Positions 15,901 to 23,646 of a stretch of 44,197 nucleotides of DNA are shown piece by piece; position 1 is the stretch's first letter, and every line of letters begins with the position of its first letter. Source of the DNA: Comamonadaceae bacterium 2PF (GTDB lineage: Bacteria; Pseudomonadota; Gammaproteobacteria; Burkholderiales; Burkholderiaceae_C); NCBI GenBank assembly GCA_005502875.1, contig SCMV01000032.1, forward strand, positions 1-44,197. Direction: 5' to 3'. The notes beneath the pieces were generated by a model. That model did no database searches, was not told the origin of the DNA, and saw only the letters and a list, made by a program, of their open reading frames with translations. Made by a program: the position numbers and the translations under genes.

Positions 15901-16099
15901 CGGGTCGCTGCGGTGTCGTCAACAGGTGCCCCGAACGTTTGCGGAAAGTTCGGACCTGGCCGCGATGCGAGGGGCATCCAGGAGGTGAAAAAGGGTGACG
16001 AGCCTTGACCCTGGCACTGGCGGCTAACGGTTGGGGCTGCTTCGTTCCCGATCTGACCCGGTTGGCCGCGCCACCATGCAGGGAGGCCCGTCATCGTCC

Positions 16100-16132
16100 A
16101 TTGTACGCGAGGCCCGACACATGCGGGCCTCG
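16100..16132 (-). terminator. GC-rich hairpin upstream of aroB, possible terminator
   Basis: CGAGGCCCG (16108-16116) pairs with CGGGCCTCG (16124-16132) around a 7-base loop, about 40 bases after the stop of the chalcone-isomerase-like gene. It lacks a T run, so it would be a weak or factor-assisted terminator. Immediately beyond it TACAAT (minus strand, 16105-16100) could serve as a -10 for aroB, with no clear -35. The rest of the 15901-16175 gap shows no other feature. Confidence 0.4.
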
Positions 16133-16175
16133 TGGGCATCTTTGCGTCACCCCAGGTGGGTGCCCCTTGCAGGCA

Positions 16176-16757
16176 TCACTCGCCCAGCAGCGCCGGCTTG
16201 AGCAGGTTGTCGGCCGGGTTGCTGCCCAGCCAGATGCGCAGGATGGCGTTGTAGAAACCCACATCAGGCAGGGCCGAGCCCAGTTGCTTGCCGTTGAGCG
16301 AAATGGTCGTGCCCACGGCGGGGTTGTAGTCGCCGATGATCACGTCGCCCTTCTTGACGCCTTCGAACTCGGTGAACAGGTCGCCGAACTTGGTGATCTG
16401 GTTGACGAACTTGGTCTTCTCGTCTTTTTCCAGGTTCTTGTTGATGCCGGTGAGGAAGGCCTGGCCGAACTCATCGGACGTCAGTTCACGCAGGAAGACG
16501 ATCTTGAAGCGCTTGGGGCCACCCAGGGCCAGCACGTCGGCGGTGTTGTTCTTCTTCTCGGTCAGGTACAGGCCGATGGCGTAGACCTTGAACACCGCCT
16601 TGATGCGAGCGCCCGCGCCATTGAGCACCAGGGTCTTGCCTGCCACGGTGGCGGTGTCTTCGATGTTGGCACCCTGCACCTGCACGGCGTGGGCCGTGGA
16701 CAGGGTGCCCAGGGTCAGGGCGGCGGCGGTCATCAGGGCAGAGAGTCGGGCTTTCAT
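16176..16757 (-). CDS. Periplasmic chalcone isomerase-like protein
   Basis: Exported 193-residue protein with a Sec signal peptide (MKARLSALMTAAALTLGTLS, probable cleavage after AHA at 22-24). The mature part has the features of the bacterial chalcone-isomerase-like domain (Chalcone_3): a strand GKTLVLNGAGARIKAVFKVYAIGLYL, then FKIVFLRELTSDEFGQAFLTGINKN, KKGDVIIGDYNPAVGTTISLNGK and a C-terminal AILRIWLGSNPAD. Members are fatty-acid-binding or of unknown function; true chalcone isomerisation is not implied. A GCAAAGGAA site precedes the ATG. It lies 42 bp after the chemoreceptor gene on the same strand and is probably co-transcribed with it from the sigma-28 promoter. Confidence 0.85.
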   Translation of the reverse strand: MKARLSALMTAAALTLGTLSTAHAVQVQGANIEDTATVAGKTLVLNGAGARIKAVFKVYAIGLYLTEKKNNTADVLALGGPKRFKIVFLRELTSDEFGQAFLTGINKNLEKDEKTKFVNQITKFGDLFTEFEGVKKGDVIIGDYNPAVGTTISLNGKQLGSALPDVGFYNAILRIWLGSNPADNLLKPALLGE

Positions 16758-16799
16758 GGTGGGTTCCTTTGCGATCGGGACAGTCGGTTCAGGGGGGCG

Positions 16800-18356
16800 T
16801 CAGGCGTTCGCGTCCAGCTTGAACACGCTGACCACCGCAGCCAGGTTGTGCGCCTGGTTCTGCATGGATTCGGCGGCCGCAGCGGCCTGCTCGACCAGTG
16901 CGGCGTTCTGTTGCGTCACGCCATCCATCTTCTGGATGCTCCGGGTGACTTCTTCGATGCCATCGCTCTGCGAGCGCGAGGCGGCGGTGATCTCGCCAAT
17001 GATGTCGGTCACGCGCTGCACGCTCGAGACCACGTTGTCCATGGTCTGGCCGGCATCGCTGACCAGCTTGCTGCCTTGCTCGACCTTGTCCACCGACTCG
17101 TTGATCAGCGACTTGATTTCCTTGGCGGCGGTGGCCGAGCGCTGTGCCAGCGTGCGCACTTCGCCGGCCACCACGGCAAAGCCTCGGCCCTGCTCGCCTG
17201 CGCGGGCGGCTTCCACGGCGGCGTTCAGCGCCAGGATGTTGGTCTGGAAGGCGATGCCGTCGATCACGCTGATGATGTCGACGATCTTGCGCGACGAGGC
17301 ATTGATCGCACCCATGGTGTCGACCACCTGGGCGACGACCTGGCCGCCTTGCGCCGCCACCTGCGACGCCGTGGACGCGAGCTGGTTGGCTTCGCTGGCG
17401 CTCTCGGCGTTCTGGCGCACGATGCGGGTGAGCTCGTTCATGGCCGACGAGGTGTGGGCCAGCGACGAGGCCTGCTCCTCGGTGCGAACCGACAGATCGG
17501 AGTTGCCCGAAGCGATTTCAGACGAAGCCGAGGCGATGGCGACGGTGCCCTGGCGCACGTCACCGACGATGCGCTGCAGGCTGCGGTTCATCTCCTCGAG
17601 GGCGCGCATGAGCTCGCCCGTCTCGTCCTGGCTCTCGCTCTGGATCGAGGCGCTCAGGTCGCCAGCGGCCACCTGCTTGGCCAGCGACACGGCGCGCGTG
17701 AGGGGCCGGGTGATGCTGCGGGTGGAGAACAAGGCCACGCCGACGCTGACGGCGACGATCGCGCCAGCGAGCCCCAGGATGAACACCGTGGTGTTGCGAG
17801 CGGTCTCGGCCGAACGCGTGCCGGCCGCTTCCATCAGGCCGTTCTGGCGCGTGTTGAGCTGCTCCAGCGCATCGAAGTACTTGGTGTGCATCGAGCGCAC
17901 CGAGAACAGGAACTTGGTCAGGGCCTCGTCCTTCTGCCCGGCTTGAACCAGGTCCACGAAGGCCTTCTGGGCCTTGTTCGAGCGTTCGCGGAACTTGGTC
18001 AGGTTGGCCAGCAGCTCCTTGTCGGCTTCGTCGGTCAGGGCCTTTTCGACCTCGGCAGCCAGCTCAACGTTGAGCTTCTCGTACTTGGCGATGTTGGCCA
18101 GCTCGCCCTTGATCTGCTCGTCGTCGCTCATCACCAGCACGCTGAGCATGCTGCGCGAAATCTCGTTGAGGTGGGCCTTCATCCGGTTGGCGGTCACCGT
18201 CTGCGGGTAGGTGCCGTTCACGATCTCCGTGGTCTCGTGGCTCAGGCCCTGGATGCGGGTCAGGGCCAGGCCAGCCAGCAGCACCATCAGGGCGATCACG
18301 AGGCCGAAGCCGATCGTCAGTCGTTGACCAATGCGGATGTTGCGGATGTTGATCAT
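16800..18356 (-). CDS. Methyl-accepting chemotaxis protein (4HB type)
   Basis: Inner-membrane chemoreceptor that signals through CheW/CheA to the flagellar motor. The 518-residue protein has a first membrane helix (about 14-34), a periplasmic four-helix-bundle ligand domain (about 35-188), a second membrane helix (about 190-211), a HAMP linker (about 212-265) and the cytoplasmic signalling coiled coil with the nearly invariant tip around [14 protein letters not shown] (365-378) followed by [20 protein letters not shown] (382-401). There is no C-terminal CheR/CheB-docking pentapeptide. The ligand is not predictable. A very good sigma-28 promoter at 18453-18479 places it in the late flagellar regulon. 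Confidence 0.96.
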   Translation of the reverse strand: MINIRNIRIGQRLTIGFGLVIALMVLLAGLALTRIQGLSHETTEIVNGTYPQTVTANRMKAHLNEISRSMLSVLVMSDDEQIKGELANIAKYEKLNVELAAEVEKALTDEADKELLANLTKFRERSNKAQKAFVDLVQAGQKDEALTKFLFSVRSMHTKYFDALEQLNTRQNGLMEAAGTRSAETARNTTVFILGLAGAIVAVSVGVALFSTRSITRPLTRAVSLAKQVAAGDLSASIQSESQDETGELMRALEEMNRSLQRIVGDVRQGTVAIASASSEIASGNSDLSVRTEEQASSLAHTSSAMNELTRIVRQNAESASEANQLASTASQVAAQGGQVVAQVVDTMGAINASSRKIVDIISVIDGIAFQTNILALNAAVEAARAGEQGRGFAVVAGEVRTLAQRSATAAKEIKSLINESVDKVEQGSKLVSDAGQTMDNVVSSVQRVTDIIGEITAASRSQSDGIEEVTRSIQKMDGVTQQNAALVEQAAAAAESMQNQAHNLAAVVSVFKLDANA

Positions 18357-18452
18357 GTGGTTTGCCCAGGAAATGCGAAAGGCGCTCTCCCTGACAGATC
18401 GTCACCCTTTTGCCCTAGGCAAAGCCGGTGAAATCCATCACGGATGAGCGCC

Positions 18453-18479
18453 TTATCGGCGGTTCAGGGGCAAACTGAA
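18453..18479 (-). promoter_or_regulatory. Sigma-28 (FliA) promoter of the chemoreceptor gene
   Basis: On the minus strand: TTCAGTTT, 11 bases, GCCGATAA. The -10 is a perfect match to the FliA consensus and the spacer is exact. Start near 18446, about 90 bases before the ATG at 18356. A 7-bp hairpin (CCGAGGG/CCCTCGG, 18486-18503) without a T run separates it from the purM-like stop. Confidence 0.85.
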
Positions 18480-18509
18480 TGCACACCGAGGGTTGCCCCT
18501 CGGGTGGCG

Positions 18510-19652
18510 TCAGCGCAGTTGCAGCTCCTCTGCGCCGTAGGTCACGCCCAGCGGCTCGATCACCACCTGCTTGGGGCCGTCTTCCACGCGGCCTGCCACC
18601 CAGGCGTCGATGCCCAGCGACTTCGAGATCGCGACCACGCGCTCGGCCTGCTCGGCCGCCACGTAAAGCGCGAAGCCCGCACCCATGTTCAGCGTGCCGT
18701 AGGCCTCGTGGTCGTCCAGGCCACACTCTTTTTGCATGAAGGCCAGCACGGGCGTCTTGGGCGGCACGGCGGTGATGCGGTAGGTCAGCTGCTTGGGGTG
18801 GCGCAGCAGCTTGCGCCAGCCGTGGCCGGTGACGTTGGCGCAGTAGTTCGGGATGATGCCTTCCCGGGCCATGGCCTCGGTCACGGGCGAGTACAGCGTG
18901 GTGGGCGCCAGCAGGGCCTCGCCGTAGCTCTGGCCGTTGCCGATGTCGGTCAGGTAGCCCTGGGGCAGGCGCTCGGCCAGCTTGCGCGCCAGCGACAGGC
19001 CGTTGGCGTGGATGCCGCTGGAGGCCAGGAAGACGATGGCGTCGCCCGCGCCCAGCTTGTCGCCCACCGACAGGCGGGTCTTGGGGCTGATGATGCCGGT
19101 GCACGACGCGGCCAGGTCGACGCGGCCGTCGGCCACGATGCCGGCCAGGGCCGGGGTCTCGCCGCCACCCCAGGCCACGTTGCAGACCTCGCAGGCCTTC
19201 TTCCAGCCGGCCACCAGCGCGTTGGCGCGCACCTTGTCGCCGAACCAGTCGGAGCCACCGGCCGCCCAGTAGGCCTGCACGACCAGGGGCGTGGCGCCCA
19301 CGGTGATCAGGTCGTTGACCGCCATGGCGATGGTGTCCTGTGCGATGCCGTCGTAGTAGCTCTTGCCCGTCAGGGTGGCCATTTCGTCGGCCACCAGGGT
19401 CTTGGTGCCCAGGCACTCGACGATGGAGGCCAGGTACATCGGGCCCACGTCGACCACGTAGGCCGACTCACCACGCGATGCCAGCACTTCGCTGAAGCCG
19501 TGGCTCGCCAGGTGGGTGCCGGTGGCCGCCGCTGCGCGCTGGGCCGCCACCTTCAGCGGGTCGATCAGGTCGTAGTTGACGCCTGCCTGGTCGTACGTGA
19601 GGGGCGCGTTCGTGAGGGGCGCAGTCTGGTTCGGGGGCGTGGCGGCGGTCAT
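18510..19652 (-). CDS. purM: AIR synthase (PurM)-like protein, divergent
   Basis: Homologue of phosphoribosylformylglycinamidine cyclo-ligase, the fifth step of purine synthesis. At 380 residues from the ATG at 19652, it retains family blocks: AQDTIAMAVNDLITVGATPL (HDTIGIDLVAMCVNDLV-like in E. coli), WGGGETPALAGI, SSGIHANGLSLARKLAERL, VTGHGWRKLLR and LNMGAGFALYVA. Other positions differ: the N terminus (YDQAGVNYDLIDPLK) is not canonical and the nucleotide loop reads SIVECLGTK where E. coli has TDGVGTK. It could be the cell's PurM or a paralogue with another substrate. It is not beside other pur genes. The open frame extends upstream without homology. Confidence 0.8.
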   Translation of the reverse strand: MTAATPPNQTAPLTNAPLTYDQAGVNYDLIDPLKVAAQRAAAATGTHLASHGFSEVLASRGESAYVVDVGPMYLASIVECLGTKTLVADEMATLTGKSYYDGIAQDTIAMAVNDLITVGATPLVVQAYWAAGGSDWFGDKVRANALVAGWKKACEVCNVAWGGGETPALAGIVADGRVDLAASCTGIISPKTRLSVGDKLGAGDAIVFLASSGIHANGLSLARKLAERLPQGYLTDIGNGQSYGEALLAPTTLYSPVTEAMAREGIIPNYCANVTGHGWRKLLRHPKQLTYRITAVPPKTPVLAFMQKECGLDDHEAYGTLNMGAGFALYVAAEQAERVVAISKSLGIDAWVAGRVEDGPKQVVIEPLGVTYGAEELQLR

Positions 19653-19705
19653 GGGCGGGCGTCGTCGTGGAGCGGAAAACCCGCAATTATCCCGCAGGCC
19701 GGGCT

Positions 19706-20176
19706 TCACTGGCTGAGTTTGCGCGCCTCTTCGATCTGGAGTTCGAAGTAACGCTGTCCGGAAAAGGCGATGGTGGCCATCAACACGCCCGCGCCGATCA
19801 GCAGGGCCAGCGCGATGCCGACCACCGTCAACCACCCGGCCTTCGGCGCCTGCGAGGCGGGCGTGCCGGGGTTGTGGCGGGCGTTCCAGCGCTCATCTGG
19901 CGTGAGGCCGTAGAGGATGGCCTGCAGCATGGTGGCCGCCACGGTGAAGCCCAGCACCGGGATCAGCGCCCAGGACAGGTGGTCGTCCTGGCCGAATTCG
20001 GCCACGCGGTTGAGTCCCCACAGCCCGATGGCGGTGGGCACGGGCAGCAGCCAGCCTGGCAGGTCGCCCAGGCCATGCAGGTAAAAGCGGTGCAGCCCCA
20101 GGGGGCCGCCGAGCAGGGCCAGCCAGGTCGCCAGGGTCTTGGAGCGGGGCGCGCGGGTCGGGGTGGTGGTCGCCAT
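19706..20176 (-). CDS. TM2-domain membrane protein
   Basis: Small inner-membrane protein of 156 residues. The N terminus SKTLATWLALLGGPLGLHRFYLHGLGD (about 12-38) matches the TM2 motif, a helix-turn-helix pair with G-x-H-R-F-Y-L between the helices. Two to three further hydrophobic segments follow (about 40-55, 72-92, 113-137), ending in a charged tail. TM2 proteins have no defined bacterial role. It lies 53 bp upstream of the purM-like gene on the same strand and divergent from the rpsP operon. No strong ribosome site is visible before the ATG at 20176. Confidence 0.75.
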   Translation of the reverse strand: MATTTPTRAPRSKTLATWLALLGGPLGLHRFYLHGLGDLPGWLLPVPTAIGLWGLNRVAEFGQDDHLSWALIPVLGFTVAATMLQAILYGLTPDERWNARHNPGTPASQAPKAGWLTVVGIALALLIGAGVLMATIAFSGQRYFELQIEEARKLSQ

Positions 20177-20239
20177 GGGGCTGGGGTGTTTGCGGCGAGC
20201 GGTTGGCAGTCGGGTGTGAAGGGGGCGGGGCGCAGGTTT

Positions 20240-20269
20240 TTGCGCATTCCCGTGTCGTCAGACTATAAT
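20240..20269 (+). promoter_or_regulatory. Sigma-70 promoter of the rpsP-rimM-trmD operon
   Basis: A perfect TATAAT at 20264-20269 with a weak -35 (TTGCGC at 20240-20245, 18-base spacer). The sequence after the -10, CCGAGGTTTTG, is nearly the same as that following the TATAAT before rplS. GC-rich discriminators of this type are common at ribosomal-protein promoters subject to growth-rate control. Start near 20276. Confidence 0.72.
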
Positions 20270-20305
20270 CCGAGGTTTTGCGGCCCGAGCTGGGCTGGTT
20301 GATGC

Positions 20306-20329
20306 TTGGCGAAGTGTGTTTTTCGCCAA
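20306..20329 (+). other. Leader hairpin upstream of rpsP
   Basis: TTGGCGAA (20306-20313) and TTCGCCAA (20322-20329) form a perfect 8-bp stem with an 8-base loop in the rpsP leader RNA. It is not followed by a T run, so it is not a simple terminator. It could be a regulatory or stabilising element. Confidence 0.45.
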
Positions 20330-20488
20330 ACTGCGGCCAGTCTGCGCGTATCTAATCGGGCCGTTGAAAATCACCCGCCGACAGGCCGCGCCCCACCAAA
20401 CAAAGGGTTGCAGCGTGCCGGCTTTGGCCGCCGATCCCCGAGTGTCTCCCGGGCGAGGTGGCCGCCCAACCGATTTGAAGGACACACC

Positions 20489-20746
20489 ATGGTCGTGATT
20501 CGACTTGCACGCGGCGGCTCCAAGAAGCGCCCTTTCTACAACATCGTCGTCGCTGAACAGAAGAACCGCCGTGACGGTCGCTTCCTGGAGCGCGTGGGCT
20601 TTTACAACCCCGTCGCTTCCGGCAAGGCCGAAACCCTGCGCCTGTCGCTCGACCGCGTGAACCACTGGGTGGAAAGCGGCGCTCAGCCCTCCGCCGCCGT
20701 GACCCGCCTGCTGCGCGAAGCCGGCAAGGCCCAGCCCGCTGCCTGA
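20489..20746 (+). CDS. rpsP: 30S ribosomal protein S16
   Basis: Essential small-subunit protein that binds 16S rRNA early in 30S assembly. The 85-residue sequence has the S16 hallmark [20 protein letters not shown] at the N terminus (3-22), then [14 protein letters not shown] and [17 protein letters not shown]. The ATG at 20489 has a GAAGGA site 7 bases upstream; the frame is open further upstream but only through the leader. First gene of the rpsP-rimM-trmD-rplS operon, 6 bp before rimM. Confidence 0.98.
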   Translation: MVVIRLARGGSKKRPFYNIVVAEQKNRRDGRFLERVGFYNPVASGKAETLRLSLDRVNHWVESGAQPSAAVTRLLREAGKAQPAA

Positions 20747-20752
20747 TCGGGC

Positions 20753-21421
20753 ATGACGGATCGCGCCCCGAGCACACCGCTGGTGCTGGACGACGGTGTC
20801 GTCTGGCCCGAAGACGCGGTGGAGGTGGGGCGCGTCGTTGACGCCTGGGGCGTCAAGGGCGGCATCAAGGTGCAGCCTTTTTCCTCCGACCCCCAGGCCC
20901 TCTTCTGCACGAAGAAATGGTTCCTGCGCCCCGCTGAAGTCAGCGTGGGTGCCGTGGTTCGTCCGGGCGTCGCCCGCAACGCCGACAAGGCTGCCAACGC
21001 CGTCGCCGTGACCACCGCAGGCGTGGCCAAGCTGGCCCGCCCTCGCTTCCTGCAGGTCAAGTCGGCCCGCGAGCAGGGCGACGTCGTGGTCGTGACCGCC
21101 GATGACCTAGCCGACCGCAACGCCGCCGAAGCGCTCAAGGGCGCGCGCGTGTTCGTGTCGCGCTCGGCTTTCCCGACGCCGGACGAAGGCGAGTTTTACT
21201 GGATCGACCTCATTGGTCTGGACGTGCGCAACCCGCAAGGCGAAGCCCTCGGCCGTGTGATCGACCTGCTCGACAACGGGCCGCAGAGCGTGCTGCGCTG
21301 CGAGTACGAAGGCGCCGAAGGCAAGCCCGCCGAGCGCCTGATCCCGTTCGTGTCGGCCTACATCTTGAGCGTCAGCCTGGCAGACAAGCTCATCGTGGCC
21401 GACTGGGGCCTCGACTACTGA
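20753..21421 (+). CDS. rimM: Ribosome maturation factor RimM
   Basis: 30S maturation factor that binds S19 and helps process 16S rRNA. The 222-residue protein has an N-terminal RimM barrel starting EVGRVVDAWGVKGGIKVQPF (24-43) and a C-terminal PRC-barrel (about 143-222) with EFYWIDLIGLDVRNPQGEAL and DLLDNGPQSVL. It is longer than the roughly 170-residue E. coli protein because of an Ala-rich loop around 60-110 between the barrels, a common betaproteobacterial feature. It sits 6 bp after rpsP. Confidence 0.96.
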   Translation: MTDRAPSTPLVLDDGVVWPEDAVEVGRVVDAWGVKGGIKVQPFSSDPQALFCTKKWFLRPAEVSVGAVVRPGVARNADKAANAVAVTTAGVAKLARPRFLQVKSAREQGDVVVVTADDLADRNAAEALKGARVFVSRSAFPTPDEGEFYWIDLIGLDVRNPQGEALGRVIDLLDNGPQSVLRCEYEGAEGKPAERLIPFVSAYILSVSLADKLIVADWGLDY

Positions 21422-21477
21422 TCACCCGGTCCGGGTGACCCGGCGCCTTGCTTGGCGCTGCGCTTGGGAGTTTGACC

Positions 21478-22254
21478 ATGGCTGTTCGCTTCGACGTCGT
21501 CACCCTGTTTCCCGAGCTGTTCACCCCTTTTCAGCAGGCTGGGGTGGCGCGCCGCGCTTTCGAGTCGGGCCAGGTGGACCTGCGGCTGTGGCAACTGCGC
21601 GATCACGCTGAAGGGGTTTATCGCCGTGTCGATGACCGGCCATTCGGTGGTGGGCCGGGCATGGTGATGCTGGTCGAGCCCCTGGAGCGTTGCCTGGGTG
21701 CCATCCGAGCGCAGCAGGTTGAACAGCGTGGCGAGCGCCTGCCGGTGATCTGGTTCAGCCCGGCTGGCCCGCGCCTGACGCAAAAGCGCGTGCAGCAACT
21801 GGCCGCCAGCCCTGGCGCCGTGTTGGTGTGCGGCCGCTACGAGGGCGTGGACCAGCGCTTCATCGATGCCCACGTGGACGAAGAGCTCAGCTTGGGGGAC
21901 TACGTGCTCTCAGGCGGCGAACTGCCCGCCTTGACGCTGATCGATGCGGTGGCGCGCCTGCAGCCCGGCGTGTTGCACGACGCCGCCTCGCACGAGCAGG
22001 ACAGTTTTTCGGATGGTTTGCTGGACTGCCCGCACTACAGCCGACCCGAGGTGTTGCCGGGCGCCGATGGCGCTGCCGATCAGGCCGTGCCGCCGGTGCT
22101 GATGTCGGGCCACCATGCGCAGATCGCGCGCTGGCGGCGTGAGCAGCAACTGAGCCTGACCGCGCGCCGTCGGCCTGATCTGATCGAGGCTGCCAGGGCG
22201 CGCGGCGAGCTGTCGAAAAAAGACGAAGACTTTCTCCGCAGTTTGACGCTATAA
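21478..22254 (+). CDS. trmD: tRNA (guanine37-N1)-methyltransferase
   Basis: SPOUT-class methyltransferase that forms m1G37 next to the anticodon and prevents frameshifting. The 258-residue protein has the N-terminal FDVVTLFPELF, the RPFGGGPGMVM loop, and the knotted SAM site LVCGRYEGVDQRFID followed by LSLGDYVLSGGELPAL. The SHEQDSFSDGLLDCPHYSRPE block is the tRNA-contacting linker. GGGAG at 21466-21470 supports the ATG at 21478. A short GC hairpin (CACCC/GGGTG) lies in the 56-bp gap after rimM. The TAA stop at 22252-22254 lies inside a TATAAT that can drive rplS. Confidence 0.97.
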   Translation: MAVRFDVVTLFPELFTPFQQAGVARRAFESGQVDLRLWQLRDHAEGVYRRVDDRPFGGGPGMVMLVEPLERCLGAIRAQQVEQRGERLPVIWFSPAGPRLTQKRVQQLAASPGAVLVCGRYEGVDQRFIDAHVDEELSLGDYVLSGGELPALTLIDAVARLQPGVLHDAASHEQDSFSDGLLDCPHYSRPEVLPGADGAADQAVPPVLMSGHHAQIARWRREQQLSLTARRRPDLIEAARARGELSKKDEDFLRSLTL

Positions 22255-22255
22255 T
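22250..22255 (+). promoter_or_regulatory. Putative internal promoter for rplS (-10 element)
   Basis: A perfect TATAAT overlaps the last codons of trmD and is followed by CTGCGGTTTTC, almost the same as the sequence after the rpsP -10. No good -35 is seen at 16-18 bases upstream; a TTGACG immediately before it is at the wrong distance. The likeness to the rpsP promoter is the main support. Confidence 0.5.
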
Positions 22256-22293
22256 CTGCGGTTTTCCGATCCTCTGCCCGGCTTTGCTGGGGC

Positions 22294-22322
22294 TGCCCTG
22301 GGACGGTTTTGATCGCAGGGCA
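22294..22322 (+). other. Leader hairpin upstream of rplS
   Basis: TGCCCTG (22294-22300) and CAGGGCA (22316-22322) form a 7-bp stem with a 15-base loop in the 120-base region between trmD and rplS. It lies between the putative internal promoter and the AAGGAG site and may regulate L19 production. Confidence 0.4.
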
Positions 22323-22374
22323 GACGCTGGCGCCAATTTTTCAACGCGCGGGCATGATCAACAAGGAGCCTTTG

Positions 22375-22731
22375 ATGTCCAACATCATCCAGCAGCTCGA
22401 GCAAGAAGAAATCGCTCGTCTGAACAAGACCATCCCCTCTTTCGCCCCTGGCGACACCGTGATCGTGTCCGTCAACGTGGTGGAAGGCACCCGCAAGCGT
22501 GTCCAGGCCTACGAAGGTGTGGTCATCGCCAAGCGCAACCGCGGCCTGAACTCCAGCTTCATCGTTCGCAAGATCTCCAGCGGCGAAGGCGTGGAGCGCA
22601 CGTTCCAGCTGTACAGCCCGCTGATCGCTTCGATCGAAGTCAAGCGCCGCGGTGACGTCCGCCGCGCCAAGCTGTACTACCTGCGTCAGCGCTCCGGCAA
22701 GTCGGCACGCATCAAGGAAAAGCTCGCCTGA
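22375..22731 (+). CDS. rplS: 50S ribosomal protein L19
   Basis: Large-subunit protein at the 30S-50S interface. The 118-residue sequence is typical: [20 protein letters not shown], then [62 protein letters not shown] and the C-terminal [26 protein letters not shown] at 22363-22368 and the conserved MSNIIQQ start fix the ATG at 22375. Last gene of the operon; a strong terminator follows about 105 bp later. Confidence 0.98.
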   Translation: MSNIIQQLEQEEIARLNKTIPSFAPGDTVIVSVNVVEGTRKRVQAYEGVVIAKRNRGLNSSFIVRKISSGEGVERTFQLYSPLIASIEVKRRGDVRRAKLYYLRQRSGKSARIKEKLA

Positions 22732-22836
22732 GCGATCGCTCAGCCGTCCGTCCACTGACGAACGGTGCCATGCGCAGCATGGCAAGCGAGCTTTCGCCGC
22801 AGGCAAAAGCTGGCCTTCCCGCAGTTCACACTGCCC

Positions 22837-22870
22837 AAGCCGCCCTCGCGCATGCGACGGCGGCTTTTAT
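22837..22870 (+). terminator. Rho-independent terminator of the rpsP-rplS operon
   Basis: Stem AAGCCGCC (22837-22844) / GGCGGCTT (22859-22866) extended internally by TCGC-GCAT-GCGA, followed by TTAT. Strong for the plus strand. A 14-bp palindrome, TGAGCGATCGCTCA (22730-22743), directly at the rplS stop is a second possible structure. The terminator ends only 10 bases before the next ATG. Confidence 0.88.
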
Positions 22871-22879
22871 CATTGGCGC

Positions 22880-23569
22880 ATGGCTTTCACCATTGACCCG
22901 CGTGCCGCCGAGTTGCTCGGGCACGACCTTCACCTGCCGCCCGTCTCGCCTGATCGTTTTTCACGGCAGGCTTTGAGTGCGCGCTTTGCGTCACCACCGA
23001 TCTGGCAGCCGGACATCGAGGTCGAGAAGTGGTACCGCGCGCCGGACCCGGTGCAAGCGGCGGTGCTGGTGCCATTGGTCATGCGAGACCGCGCCTCGGT
23101 GCTGCTGACGCAGCGCACCGCTCACCTGAAAAAGCACGCCGGCCAGATCAGCTTCCCTGGTGGCCGAATGGAGCCCACCGACCTGGACCCGGTGGCAGCG
23201 GCCTTGCGCGAGGCACATGAAGAGGTGGGACTGGATCCGGCGCGCATCGAGGTGCTGGGCAGTTTGCCCACCTACACGACCGGCACCGGCTTCATCGTCA
23301 CGCCGGTGGTCGGCCTGATCACGCCGCAAGCCGGTGAGCACGAGGGCTTGATCATGCAACCCGACCCGGGCGAGGTGGCCGAGGCCTTCGAGGTGCCGCT
23401 GGACTTCCTGATGGACCCTCGCCACCACCAGCGCCGCGCTTTCGACATGTCGGGCACGCAGTTGGACTTTTTCGCCATGCCCTGGTCACCGCAGCCCGAC
23501 AAGGAGTACTTCATCTGGGGGGCGACGGCGGCGATGTTGCGAAATTTATACCGCTTCCTCTCGGCCTGA
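22880..23569 (+). CDS. NUDIX hydrolase, CoA pyrophosphatase-like (NudL/YeaB type)
   Basis: Predicted to hydrolyse CoA or related pyrophosphates. The 229-residue protein has KKHAGQISFPGGRMEPTD (about 83-100) and ALREAHEEVGLDPARIEVLG, together forming a NUDIX box preceded by the LLTQRT-x-HLKKHAGQISFPGG signature of the CoA-specific subgroup, and a C-terminal DKEYFIWGATAAML block usual for this group. The start at 22880 agrees with family N termini. No ribosome site is present because the operon terminator ends 10 bases upstream. TATCAT at 22868-22873 might make a leaderless transcript. Confidence 0.9.
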   Translation: MAFTIDPRAAELLGHDLHLPPVSPDRFSRQALSARFASPPIWQPDIEVEKWYRAPDPVQAAVLVPLVMRDRASVLLTQRTAHLKKHAGQISFPGGRMEPTDLDPVAAALREAHEEVGLDPARIEVLGSLPTYTTGTGFIVTPVVGLITPQAGEHEGLIMQPDPGEVAEAFEVPLDFLMDPRHHQRRAFDMSGTQLDFFAMPWSPQPDKEYFIWGATAAMLRNLYRFLSA

Positions 23570-23646
23570 GCCTGGCTGGGCTGCGCCGGGGGATTTAGGC
23601 GGCATTCGTCGGGCTTGGCCTCGGCGCCGCCGCTATGATCCGGTGC

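Larger units (their letters stand above)
20177..20488. other. Intergenic region with the rpsP operon promoter and leader
   Basis: A 312-bp gap between the divergent TM2 gene and rpsP. It holds the rpsP promoter (20240-20269), a leader of about 210 bases with an 8-bp perfect hairpin (20306-20329), several GC-rich smaller inverted repeats and the GAAGGA ribosome site at 20477-20482. No ORF in it looks genuine. Confidence 0.6.

Noticed and set aside
13552..16008. Very long plus-strand open frame antisense to dgt and aroB
   Set aside because: Its translation is low-complexity (Val/Gly/Ala/His/Gln-rich) and matches no family; it arises from high-GC codon bias of the real minus-strand genes.
15858..16139. 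Short minus-strand open frame between the chalcone isomerase-like gene and aroB
   Set aside because: Overlaps the aroB start, lacks a ribosome site and reads like GC-rich spacer.
16005..18431. Long plus-strand open frame antisense to the chemoreceptor
   Set aside because: The same antisense artefact; the opposite strand has an unmistakable chemoreceptor with a sigma-28 promoter.
18486..18503. Hairpin after the purM-like gene as a terminator
   Set aside because: Seven-bp stem but no T run in either direction; too weak to annotate.
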